A stretch of DNA of 64,000 nucleotides from Monarcha castaneiventris obscurior (lineage: Eukaryota; Chordata; Aves; Passeriformes; Monarchidae). The translations under genes were made by a program, and so were the position numbers. A model generated the notes under the pieces. The model was not told the DNA's origin and made no database searches. It saw only the letters and a program-made list of their open reading frames with translations. Every line of letters starts with the position of its first letter. Position 1 is the stretch's first letter. Below, one piece after another: positions 48,485 through 58,975 of the stretch. Location of the stretch: the NCBI GenBank assembly GCA_026261815.1, contig JAMPIT010000493.1:3055501-3119500 (forward strand). The letters are read 5' to 3'.

Positions 48485-49205
48485 TGGGTTTGCTCAGTTC
48501 TTAGCAGCAGCTGGCATTTGTGCTTCCCTGACTGGACAAGGGGCACATGGGATCCTCTCCAAGCAGCCACTGGACTTTTCCCCTTGGAGCAGCCCCTGCC
48601 TCCTGCCCAGGGTTCGTGGCTGCTCCTTGCAGGGCTGCATTCAGATGCCAGAAGTGGGGGTTCACCAGTGCCCCACCTTCCTGAGGCTTCCTCACTGGGC
48701 AAGGGCTCTTACTAGAAATGGCTGTTTTGCCATCCAGGGTTGGGTTGAGTTTCCTCCAGCTTTGGCACAAAGAACCATTTTTGCCTTTCCTCCCTGGGCT
48801 CAGTCAGGCCACCCACAGTATTTTGAGCTTCTGGTTGATTTTCCTTCTCTTCCTCTGTCCTTGGATTCCTTCTCTATTAAACCAGTGAAACCATCATTGG
48901 GCCAAGCTGAAACCTCCCTGACACTGAAAATGGAGCTCAGCAAAGGCCGTTTCTGAGGAATTTGTGATGTTTTTCTTTGAAGGGAAAAGAATCCAAGTGT
49001 TTTCTTAAAGAAATGAGAGCTTTAACAATTGGTATATCCATAGTGCTGCTATGGGTCTAGTCTGGGACTAGTGTTTAGATAGGGGCCAGATTGGGAACCC
49101 GTGTGACTGAGTAGTCATTTTCAGAAATACTTGGGCTGCTGCCAGCAAGGCTCCGGGTGGGTGTAAGGTTTGGGGACATCAGCAGCATTCTTAGGGAGCT
49201 TCAAT
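48485..49205. other. Unique non-coding stretch
   Basis: No gene recognised. Confidence 0.45.
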
Positions 49206-49353
49206 TCGGTCTCTGTTTAGCCGTCCCCGCCTCTCCACCTGGTGTGACAGCAGAGGAGCTGCCGTCAGGTGATGTTTTTGAGGCGAGGCGTTCTTTTTGT
49301 CTTCAACGGAGACAGCTTCCCCCGCCCGCGCCTCAGCCGTGCCGGGGCTGCGC
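49206..49353. promoter_or_regulatory. Short CpG-dense patch
   Basis: By eye 13 CpGs in about 150 bases, against near absence in the neighbouring kilobases. It lies directly left of an AT-rich TAAT block. It is too short to be called a CpG island. It could be an enhancer core or the remnant of a promoter. Confidence 0.25.
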
Positions 49354-49399
49354 CAGAACAAGGCTTCCAGCAGAGTGGCAGAGTTGAGCTGCCTCTCGC

Positions 49400-49640
49400 A
49401 TTAAACACCAGAGATTTCATTAAATGGCAGAGGAGGGAGCTTGTGTAGAGGGGAGGCTCACCCCAGAGACATTACAGATTGTCTCATGCTATTTAAGTGG
49501 GCTAAAATTAGAGGGAAAGAATCTGCGGCTAATTGGACTTGTGCATTAATCATAGTCTGCTGCTGGAGTACTTCACCCATTAGAATGTGTTAATTTGGTA
49601 ATTACAAGGTGAGGGGGAGGTCTCTCTTTGTAATCCAAAG
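49400..49640. promoter_or_regulatory. AT-rich candidate conserved non-coding block
   Basis: CpG-poor, with GCTAATTGGAC, GCATTAATCAT and TAATTAC at 49599-49605. Sits beside the CpG-dense patch. Conservation untested. Confidence 0.25.
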
Positions 49641-50109
49641 CCCTTCTTCAGGCTTATTGCACATATCAGAAACAGGTACGGTGAGAGGTTGGAGGCAGGA
49701 TTGCGGCGTTGGGGGTGGGCTCCCCATTACCACCTCCTACCCCACCTGTGAGCACACAGAGGCTCCCCAGCTCCAGACACCTATAATTAAACCGGGTTAG
49801 ATGCTGGGAGCAGAAGGTCCTTCATTCCAGTTAACAGGTAATTAATTGTATTTCAGTTTCCATTGTAATTCCCCCCCTTCCTTGTTGTAAGAAATAATGT
49901 GAATGTTCAGCGGCCACCCGTGTTTGGGAAAGAGGGGTTTCTCCTTGCTCCTCTTTTTCTGAGGTTCCTCTGAAGGGTTTGGGGAGCTCGAGGTGGGCCT
50001 GGGAGAGCTGCCCCTGTCCCTATGCCCATTGCAGAAGGCATTGATTTGCAGGCATGATCCTGCAGCTGAGATGAAATCGGTTTTGTTTCCTTTCCCATAT
50101 CCCGCAGGT
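49641..50109. other. Unique non-coding stretch
   Basis: No gene recognised. Confidence 0.45.
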
Positions 50110-50290
50110 ATCAGGAAGAAGATTTTACAGGGAGGGTGGTGAGGCCCTGGAAAAGGTTGTCCACTGAAGCTGCGGCTGCCTCATCCCTGGAAGTGTCCAA
50201 GGTCAGGTTGGATGGGCTCCGAGCTACCTGGTCTCATGGAAGGTGTCCTTTAAAAATCCCTTCCAACCCAAACCACTCTGTGATTCTATA
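50110..50290 (+). mobile_element. CR1 LINE, 3'-end fragment
   Basis: Plus-strand CR1 3' UTR: GAGGCCCTGGAAAAGGTTG, TCATCCCTGGAAGTGTCCAA, GGTTGGATGGGCTCCGAG, then TCCCTTCCAACCCAAACC and the tail ACTCTGTGATTCTATA. Fairly well preserved, so not among the oldest copies here. Confidence 0.95.
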
Positions 50291-51059
50291 ACTCCAGGCC
50301 ATTCATGGATTTACCTTGCTCTTAAGCGCTGCCTTGCCTCCCTCCTGGCAGGTTTTGCTCCATTCAGAGGCACTTCATGGATCAGGGCAGATGGGAAAAT
50401 AGAGAAGAGAATTAACAAGACAGGGAGCAGGCAGGAAACTCAGGCAGGGAAATGTAAGAGACTAAACACTGAGACAGCTAGTGCAAAATATGGATTTTCT
50501 GAGGGATGTAAAACACTAATGAGTAAAAACACTGAGATGTATGTGCTCTAATGAGAAGCAAATCAAGCTGGAGCTTGCAAAGCAACACTGCCTCCAGTGC
50601 CTTTATTCAGGCAGGAGGCTCTTTCCCAGCTCTGCCCTTAGAGATGCTCAGAGAGGAAAAGCCCCTTCATGCCAGATCCCATTTTTCCCTCTCCCTGTCC
50701 ATTTCCTGGTTTAGCCTTTCAGGGGGATGGTTTCCCCTCCACCTTGAACCTGAGCAGAGCAGTGTTTGCTGGAAGGACCCTGCTGTGCCGACAGAGCCCC
50801 GAATAAACCCCGCAGTCGTTCCCAGCCCATTTCCCAGCCTATTTCCTTGCAATTGCAGCTGCTCCGTAATCTCTGCAAAGGTCGCAGCCGCTCACCATGA
50901 GTGACTTCAGCTGTGATATATTTGTGGGCAGCCCCGGCGGTTGCAGGCAGCCCTCACAAACAGCGACCTGAAATAGTGACCTCCACAAACCACATCATTT
51001 TCCACTTGGGCACCTCCAGATTGGTTCTCCGGATCTGCAGAACCAGAAGGCCAGTTCTG
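50291..51059. other. Unique non-coding stretch
   Basis: No gene recognised. Confidence 0.45.
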
Positions 51060-51830
51060 ACTCCAGCGCAATAATTTGCTGGCTCATTAGCACTAACTCC
51101 TTAAAGGGGCACCTTTAATGTTACTAAGCCTAAAAATGTGACCTATTTCCCCCTCCTCTGTTACAGCTCCTTGCAAATTCCCTGTCGTTAAGCTGCGTGT
51201 ACTCTCATCCTTCCACGCCTCCTGAAAGATCAGAAGTCTTGTGAGCAAAATAAAAAAACGTGCCCTAAAGTGGGTCCAAATGCGGTGTCACAACCAAATT
51301 GAAACCTTTCAGAATATATTTCATTTACTAATGAAGGAACTGCTGGCAGATGAACACAAAAGGGAGCTCAGCCTTTTTCTGAGGTCTGTCTGCTCTCTGG
51401 TGCCACAATTTGGGACCATCGAAGAGCATCTTTGCAGTAAAATACTTCACAATAAACCAGCAGCAGGTATCAAGGACAGGGAGTGTGTTTATACAACAGA
51501 TTTTAATTTTATTAAACTTGCAGAGAGTTGCAATAAACTATAAGAGAAGCAATTGTGGTTGAAGCAGCCCAGTTTTTATGAAAAATTACTTGCATTTTCT
51601 GAAACCAACACTGCAAATTGGAAGTGTGAGAAGGATCCTTTTAGTACTGTAAACCGTGCATGTGGGCTACAGACTGTACCCATTCGAATAAAGTGATTAC
51701 CACCCTCATTAAGTGGATAAAGACCATTCACTGCCTTCTATTTCGGGGATGACAAATGTGAATCCTCGTTCAACACAGCGGATGCTGAAGGGATAATTTT
51801 GTTGGAACAGGTCTATAACGCACAGTGATG
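51060..51830. promoter_or_regulatory. AT-rich candidate conserved block containing an open frame
   Basis: CpG-poor, repeat-free text. The plus strand holds a stop-to-stop open frame at about 51226-51543. Its first ATG lies inside it, giving about 85 codons to the stop, and the peptide has an unusually protein-like composition (FQNIFHLLMKELLADEHKRE). I recognise no family and see no splice structure, so it may be chance within an AT-rich conserved-looking block. Confidence 0.2.
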
Positions 51831-51982
51831 AGGTGTGAAAGGCACTTCTCCTGTGCAAGCCACTTTGCACATCCAGGCTGAGCTCCTGGACTTAATTAGC
51901 AGCACCCGCAGCTATCCCGAGGAGCTGGTGCTCGCCAGGCCTTCGGTTCATTTGTGGCAATCAGGTGCTTTTAACGACGTGA

Positions 51983-52374
51983 TCACAGAATCATTTAGGT
52001 TGGAAAAGACCTTTCAGACCATGAGTCAAACCACTGATCCAGCACTGCCAAGGCCACCAATAAACCACGAGAGAGCCACATTTACACGATTTTTAAATCA
52101 TGGTGACTCCACCTCTTCCCTGGGCAGCCTCTTCTGGTGCTCGACGGTGCTTTGGTGAAGAAATCTTTCCTGATGTCCAACCTAAACCTCCCCTGGTGCA
52201 GCTTGAGATTATTTCCTCTTGTCCTGTTACTTGGGGGAAGAGCCTGGCCCTCACCTGGCCACAGCCTCCTGTCAGGTGGTTGTAGAGAGCAATAAAGTCT
52301 CTCCTCAGCCTCCTTTTCTCCCCTGAGGTTCCCCCAGTTAACATCCAACACTTCACCTTAGCCTGGCTGAAGCT
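51983..52374 (-). mobile_element. CR1 LINE, 3' fragment (about 390 bases)
   Basis: The plus strand begins TCACAGAATCATTTAGGTTG. It continues AAAGACCTTTCAGACCATGA, GACTCCACCTCTTCCCTGGG, GAAATCTTTCCTGATGTCCA and TCTCTCCTCAGCCTCCTTTT, the CR1 tail and 3' UTR read from the 3' end. It stops within the region before the reverse transcriptase ORF. Confidence 0.93.
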
Positions 52375-53200
52375 TTGACTTTGTATCTCACCAGAAATGG
52401 AGTTTTTCCAGAAATAACTCCCTTCATTTCTTCACTGAAAAAGCTTTTTTTTTTTTTTTTTAAATTAAGCTCCTCAGAATTATTCAATTCTGAGAAATTT
52501 GTTTCAAAATTGAAAACGAAATTTTGGCATTGTGAATATTCAATTTGTCTTCCTTATGCTTTCATTACCCATCTCCCGTATCTCTGTGTTTTATTTCATG
52601 ACATCCAACTGGCAGATGCCTGTTACAGAAGGTGTAATTCTTTGCAGAAGACAATAAGTTGTTTTGATCAGTATTTAGTAGATGCCATTACTTCTAAAAA
52701 CAGCAGCGCTTCACCTACTATTCACCTACTGTTTTGGTAGGTTCACTCTAGTCACAACAGACAAACTGCTGCATAATTATCGTAAGTGAGAGAATTAAAT
52801 GTGTTTCATTGACATTTTGGGCTGTACTTGAACAGAAGGCTTTGCAAAATGCCATCTTTTCACGGGGAAATAAATCAGCAATAATTTTCAGTGACTGTTT
52901 TCCTTACAAGAACTCCTCCATACTTGTTTCTTCCGTAAACCTGGAGGCAGCCTGGGCTGCAAGCGAGCTTGTGGGGTCCTGCAGAGCTGATCTCTGCTGC
53001 CTGCGTCTCTCTGGTGGTTGCTGCAGAGCTCTTTGTTGACACACCAGAACAGTTTATTTTTAGGAAAAGCTTGCTGCCATCCCACAGCTGTGGGGTCATG
53101 GGCTCTGGTCGTGCTCCAACCCCAAGGCTGTTACAAACCCGCCTGTGTGGGGCTGAGCTCTGGGCTTTTCCCAGAGCAGTTCTGAGCCCAGCCCAGCTGG
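52375..53200. other. Unique non-coding stretch
   Basis: No gene recognised. T run at about 52446-52461. Confidence 0.45.
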
Positions 53201-53380
53201 TCAGAGGTGCAGATGACCACTCAGAGGTGCTGGTGACCCCTCAGAGGTGCAGGTGACCCCTCAGAGGTGCAGGTGACCACTCAGAGATGCAGGTGACCTG
53301 TCAGAGGTGCAGGTGACCTGTCAGAGGTGCAGATGACCACTCAGAGATGCAGGTGACCTGTCAGAGGTGCAGGTGACCGT
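53201..53380 (+). repeat. Tandem repeat, 20-bp unit, nine copies
   Basis: Nine in-register units of TCAGAGGTGCAGGTGACCTG and close variants (CCAC, CCCC or CCTG endings; GAGATGCAG in two). The unit length equals that of the larger array at 31.7 kb and both contain GGTGCAG, but the rest of the unit differs, so common origin is not shown. Confidence 0.95.
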
Positions 53381-54380
53381 GTCAGCCCCTCTCACTGCCC
53401 TTCCCTTGTGCAAACACCTCTGAAAGGCACCGTGCCAGGGGCTCTGCATTTCCACAAGGCCCAATCCAGCCACTGACCCATTGCTGGGTGGTTGGTTTGC
53501 CGTGGTTTTATGGACAATCCGTGCACCACAGGGGAGGAAACTCTTCTGTAGTGTCCTGGACTTGTTTGTACAGTTCTAGCTCCATGTGGAAGGGACTGGT
53601 TTGGCTTAGGCATTAAGTGGAAACCTCCCCTGGGCAGGTGCTAGAGGAGCTGTGCTCTCACTCGAGCTGTGCCAGCCCCCTCAGCCTCATCAGCTGCTGC
53701 AGTTTGCTCAGTGGCCAAGCCCTGCTGCCCGGGGACAGCCTGCAGGGATGGAATGGGATGGCAGCACTGGGATGAGGGAGGATGAGGGAGTTGCTCTCAT
53801 TGCACACACATTCACCAGGTCCCTCAGTGGCAGAGACACCGAGTGGCTCCAGCTTCTCCTGTATTTCCCTTATTCCAAGACATCAGGGCGGTTCTGGGGA
53901 CTTTTCCTTCCCCAGCAGGCCCTGACATGGACAAGGGCAAGGCGGTGCAGTGGCCAGGCCTGTGGTCCCAGAGAGGAAGGTGACTGAGCTGGGCGAGGAA
54001 ACAACCAACCTTACAAAGCCATCTAGCTATTCCTGAAGAATATTTGCTGCTTTCATTTAGGTCAAAGATTCAAACAAATGCAAACAAAAGTCCTTTTTTC
54101 CCATTGGTATCAACAACTGTCGGCATAGACATGTAAAGTCAGTGTTTGGGTTGAGCTTACAGCAATAATGAGATTTTGGTTGCATTGAAAAAACAGTTCA
54201 CCGTGGCACTAAGAAATGACTGCTCGAGAGATGTTTTTTTGTGTTTGAGGTTTTTTTCCTCCAGTTAAGATTATTTAAACTGCCAATCAAAAATGTCTTT
54301 TGGCCTGTTTTTCATACAGCCACACAGCTGAGCTGGTACTGGGCTCATGTGAGCATTTAGGGGGGTGTGTGTGTGCTCCT
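53381..54380. other. Unique non-coding stretch
   Basis: No gene recognised. A short GT run lies at about 54365-54375. Confidence 0.45.
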
Positions 54381-54468
54381 CAGGTGTCTTTAGAGAAACG
54401 GCATTGAGAACCTGCTGTGTTTTCAGGTGTCTTTAGAGAAATGGCACTGAGGACCTGCTGTGTTTTCA
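54381..54468 (+). repeat. Tandem duplication of a 43-bp unit
   Basis: Two adjacent copies starting CAGGTGTCTTTAGAGAAA at 54381 and 54424, differing at a few bases. It lies about 190 bases left of the LTR copy B. Confidence 0.92.
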
Positions 54469-54658
54469 GCACTTTGTACAAACACATTGCCTTGCACAGA
54501 TGTCACAGAGGGCAAATCTGGGAGACCATGTTGGTGCTGTCGTGCTCCCCAGGCACCCAGAAAGCTTTTTTCTGGGACGTCATTGGCAGTTAACTGGTGG
54601 TGTTGGTTTTTTAGCTGCTCAGCACTGGTGGATGTTCTCAGAGGGAGCAGAGGGATGT

Positions 54659-55368
54659 TGTGGGAGTTGGGCACTCTGCACAAATGCTGGTTCTTAGCTT
54701 CACCTCTGGGAAGCTTTACCTTGAGCCCGAACAGATGAAAAACGGCTGCAGATGTTGTTTCAGGTTGTTTATTTCTCCTTATCTCTGCCAGCTCTCAGCT
54801 CCGGCCGCACATCTGATGCAGCCGAGTCCGAGCGGGAACTGCCCAGTCCTGGGCTGTCCCGGCCTTTTTGTGCCCTTTCCATGATCCAACCATTCTTCAC
54901 AGCGGATTTATTAGTTACTGTTCTATACCAATTAATTTGCACCTATTCTAGACACGTAATTTCTACCTCTTTTTCATTCCACCAATCATTTTGTGCCACC
55001 ACCACCAGAGAAGACGGAGGAGAAGGAGAAGAAGAGGAAGAACAGGGCAACGCCCAAAATCCTCCATCTTAAACCCTTCATCCTCATATTAAAAACCCTA
55101 AAATCTACTTTTTTACCTTGTAAAATACTAAACCACTGCTCATTTTCACACTCTTGTGGCTTGCAATGATTCTGGCAGTGTTGGTAACTTTTCCCATGGG
55201 CTGAGGTCAAAGCTGGTGCCATTCTGGGCTTCTTGCCAGGGTCTGGGACCCCCTTGCTGGGGCTCCTGACCCCCCAGGGCAGCCAAAGGCATGCCCTGAC
55301 CCCCCAGGGCAGCCCGAGGCATGCCCTGAGCTCCCAGGGCAGCCCGAGGCGTGCCTTGGATTCCAACA
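54659..55368 (-). mobile_element. Solo LTR of an ERVK-like endogenous retrovirus, copy B
   Basis: The 710-bp element aligns end to end with 152-857 in the same orientation: same TGTGGGAGTT and TTCCAACA ends, AATAAA complement at 54768-54773, and the three 30-bp U3 repeats at 55271-55360. The flanks GGATGT (54653-54658) and GGGTGT (55369-55374) form a 6-bp target duplication with one mismatch. The flanks differ from those of copy A, so the two are independent insertions and not a segmental duplication. No internal viral genes remain. Confidence 0.82.
55271..55360 (-). repeat. Three 30-bp direct repeats in LTR copy B
   Basis: Units at 55271-55300, 55301-55330 and 55331-55360, matching the three in copy A. 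The unit nearest the LTR centre has diverged most (CAGCCAAAGGC). Confidence 0.8.
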
Positions 55369-55374
55369 GGGTGT

Positions 55375-56119
55375 GAAATTGGGCTGGATTTGAAGCCTGT
55401 GATGACGCTATGGTCTGCATTTGCCTGTGGATCCCATTTAAGCATCTTCAGGCCTTCAACAGCAGATACTGGACCAGAACTTTGGGAAGTATGGAGCATA
55501 GTCCTGTGCTGGTTTGCTCTATTTGCCTGTTCTCTCAGATTTCTGATACTAAAACAAAGCAGAAAGACTTTATTTGCTCCAACTGCAGTGGAAGGGAACG
55601 CTGGCAATGCACCACCGAGCCCTGATTCTTCCTTCTTTCCCTTAATTGTGTCCTTCGAAAGCAGAGTCCTCTAGTGCTAAAAGAAGATGATGGCAAACTG
55701 CCTTGTTAACCTATTTTAAGTAAATCTGTATTGAGTTTCCTGCTGTGCCTAAAAGCTGGAAGTCCCAGTAGAGTTTTATATTTTATCCCTGCACTGGCTT
55801 TCTCTGGACTTTAATTCCCCACTTCCTTTTTCTTCTCCCCCCAAAGAAATGCAAATTTAGTTTCACAGGAAATAAGGATATACTTGAATAAGACAAGATT
55901 TTTTTTTTTTGCCAATATCTCTGTGTCTCCCACTGGTTAGGAGCTGATTTAGAGGGATCTAACATTTTGCCTTTCTTAAAACAAATTCTTTGCATACAGC
56001 AGCCTCCCACAGACTCCTTTAGCACAGAAAGGCAAAAGAATTTTAGCAGGGAAAATTCTGCTTGGAAGAATAGGACAGCACAGGCCACCTGTATGGTATT
56101 GCAGGAGGAGATGAGCAAA
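55375..56119. other. Unique non-coding stretch
   Basis: No gene recognised. T run at about 55901-55911. Confidence 0.45.
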
Positions 56120-56600
56120 AAGATATTGCTGATCCGTATTAATAATTAATTTAATTTTCTATAGCCCTCTTATAAAAGTTCCTCAACAAATTTGCAGAGT
56201 GTATAATATATGTATCACTGAATTGTAGCTATTTCTGGAGTGCTTCATCTGTTCCACTGCAGACATGGGGATGGTTTTTAATAGTTTAGGTCAGTAAGTC
56301 ATTATGAAAGCCTCCACTGAAATAACACTCTTGAAATAATAATATTGGATGTGGGCTATATTGTTAAAGGGTTTTTTTTTCTTCTTTTCTCCCTCATGAT
56401 GAGTTCCTGCTTTCTTTCTGTTATGATATGACATATGGGTCGCAGCCATAGCCACTGGACCTATGGGGAGCACTGAGAGCATATTTAACTTTTTCTGAAG
56501 GGGATTTAGCATGAGAATATAAAGAATGAGACACAGCCATGGCCTGCTAAAAAGTGCTGCAGCCCATGTGTCCTTACCAAATAAAAACACCTGGAGAGAT
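56120..56600. promoter_or_regulatory. AT-rich candidate conserved non-coding block
   Basis: CpG-poor, with ATTAATAATTAATTTAAT at about 56138-56155. No repeat recognised. The call rests on composition only. Confidence 0.25.
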
Positions 56601-57099
56601 CCTTATTGGGGATTTTTCTTACTCATCACAGTGGCCCAGGCACTGGCAATGCTCTTTGGAAAAAAGGGGTGCTGTTTGTGGGTCTCACTTGTAAATTTTA
56701 CCTGAAATGCCTGCCTTGGAACCACCCAGGCTCCTCACCACCACCCTGGCATGCATCCAAGCTGGCTAATGCCCACCTCGGAAAGATGTCTGAATTTGGA
56801 TCTGCTCAGCCAAGCCCCAGGCTGCAGCCCAGGCCTCTCTTTGCCTTTAGGCTCGTGTTTAACTGCTTTTTTAAATTCAGGACCGGAATCATCACCACAT
56901 CCTGTAAGATGCTGTTTATCTTTTTACCTACTTCCCACCAAACCTCCAGCCTGGCTCGTTCCAGGGGATCTGGCAAAGCTCTCCCACCAGTGATGTGGCT
57001 GGCAGGAAGGTCTGGGCAGTGGGGTACAGCTGGGAAATAGGGTCTAAAATGCAAGAGCAGCAGCCCAGGGTGATGGGAGAGTGGCTAGGCAACAGCATG
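56601..57099. other. Unique non-coding stretch
   Basis: No gene recognised. Confidence 0.45.
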
Positions 57100-57640
57100 G
57101 GGAGAGGAGGAATGATCTCTCTTTGTCAGACAGCAGAGCTGTTAGAGGTTATGAGATTCTTTTATTGCACTAATTTGCAGTGCAATGTGCTGACATTCTC
57201 TCCCTGTTGCACAGAGAATATATAAATTATGCCTGCAGGACGATTAACTGTTTGTCCAGGCTAATTGTCAGTATTAAATCTTGCTCAGTCACAGTTTTAA
57301 AGCTTAATTTAAACTCTCTATCTTTAAGGAATCTGCACTCCCACTCCCCCTCCCACCACGGGGAAAAAAATAATAAAGATTTAATGGTTTAAGTCAGTTC
57401 CCTTTGTAAGAGCTAAAGTTATAATTGGGTGTGTGGATCGTGGAAGCATCTGCACACGATGAGCCTGTGGAGTTTTCCTTTTGCTTTGGCCGATAATGTT
57501 CATTTCAAATCCCATTGTCTTTGCTACCCTGTATTAATTTCTGAATTATGTATTATTGTTCTGAGACCCCGGAGCCACAGCTATTCCCCACATCTATTAC
57601 TGCATAAATCTTTGCTGTGTGCTTAAACCAGCAATGATTC
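57100..57640. promoter_or_regulatory. AT-rich candidate conserved non-coding block
   Basis: CpG-poor, repeat-free, with GATTAACTG, GGCTAATTGTC and GCTTAATTTAAAC. The call rests on composition only. Confidence 0.25.
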
Positions 57641-58454
57641 ATCCTGAAAGATGGAGAGGAACACCAGCGCTAGAGAAAAATCTCTCTCCCAGTGAAAGGG
57701 GCACAGATTTGATGCTCAGACCTTGGAGGGTGGCTGGGGAGGGAGGGCAGGCAGAGCTGGCTGGGAGGAGCTGCAGCAACAGGCAGGAGAGGGATAGAGG
57801 CCACCACGGGTTTGGACACTGCATCCTCACACACCTCAGGTTGTGATCTGCAGCTGCAGCAGGGACAGTCCTGGCTGTGCTGGCGATGCCCAGGGGAAAC
57901 TGCTGCTCTCCTGGCAGAGCCTGTGTGAAGAGCCAGCCCTCTGGGTGAGGCCCATCCTCGTGGTGCCACAGGAGATGAAGATCACTGCCCACCCTAGCAG
58001 AGATTTCGCAGTTTCAGTTACTTGTGGTTTGTTCTGCGGCGATTCTTAATTTAGCCTCCTGTGAAGACAGACAGTTGTATGGAGCTGGCCCATCTCCTCC
58101 TAAAATTTGTAGCAGCAGTGCTGTGAAGTGTCTGTTTCTCATCTCTGCTTGTCCCTAGGTTTGATTTTCCGAAGCTCTGTGCCAGCAGCATGGGTTTAGC
58201 TGGTGGCTGTCCTGTCCTTGTTGGATCCAAAGCTGGCTGTCAGTGGGCTGCCACTGCCCTCAGCACGCCTGGCTACCCCAGCTCAGCTGGGTGTGGTGCA
58301 CTTCCAGCAAACGAAAAGGTGGCATCACACCTTGGTTTTAAATGTACCTGATTGCATTTTTTCCTGGCTTTGACATCCCCAGGGTCTGCCACGAGCCTGG
58401 TGCTGACCCCACAGCTCGGGGACACGCGGCTGGGTGGGCAGCACCGAGATTGTG
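57641..58454. other. Unique non-coding stretch
   Basis: No gene recognised. Confidence 0.45.
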
Positions 58455-58975
58455 GAGTCACAGAATGGGTTGGGTTGGAAGGGACTTTAAAGATCAGCTC
58501 ATTCCACCCCCTGCCATGGGCAGGGACACCTCCCACTATCCCAGGCTGCTCCAAGCCCCGTCCAGCCTGGCCTTGGACACTTCCAGGGATGGGGCAGCCA
58601 CAGCTTCTCTGGGCACCCTGTGCCAGGGCCTCCCCACCCTCACCGGAAGAATTCCTTCCCAATATCCAATCTAACTCTGCCTTCTCTAAGTTTGAAGCCA
58701 TTCTCCCTTGTCCTGTCACTCCATCCCATGTTCAAAGTCCCTCTCCAGCTCTCCTGGAGCCCCCTTAGGCTCTGGAAGAAGTTCTGAGGTGTCCCTGGAG
58801 CCTCCTCTTCTCCAGGTGAGCACCCCCAGCTCTCCCAGCATGGCTCCAGGGCAGAGGGGCTCCAGCCCTTGGAGCATCTCCGTGGCCTCCTCTGGACTCT
58901 CTCCATCAGCTCCACCTCCTGTGCTGGCTGACCTGACTTGTGCCAGAACTGAGGATCGAGGCTCCAAAAGGATGT
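58455..58975 (-). mobile_element. CR1 LINE, 3' fragment (about 520 bases)
   Basis: The plus strand starts GAGTCACAGAATGGGTTGGG and continues with CCATGGGCAGGGACACCTCC, CTTCTCTGGGCACCCTGTGC, GAATTCCTTCCCAATATCC, TCTCCCTTGTCCTGTCACTC and CTCCTCTGGACTCTCTCC. It is the longest and best-preserved CR1 copy in the window, running from the tail through the 3' UTR. No intact reading frame. Confidence 0.95.
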
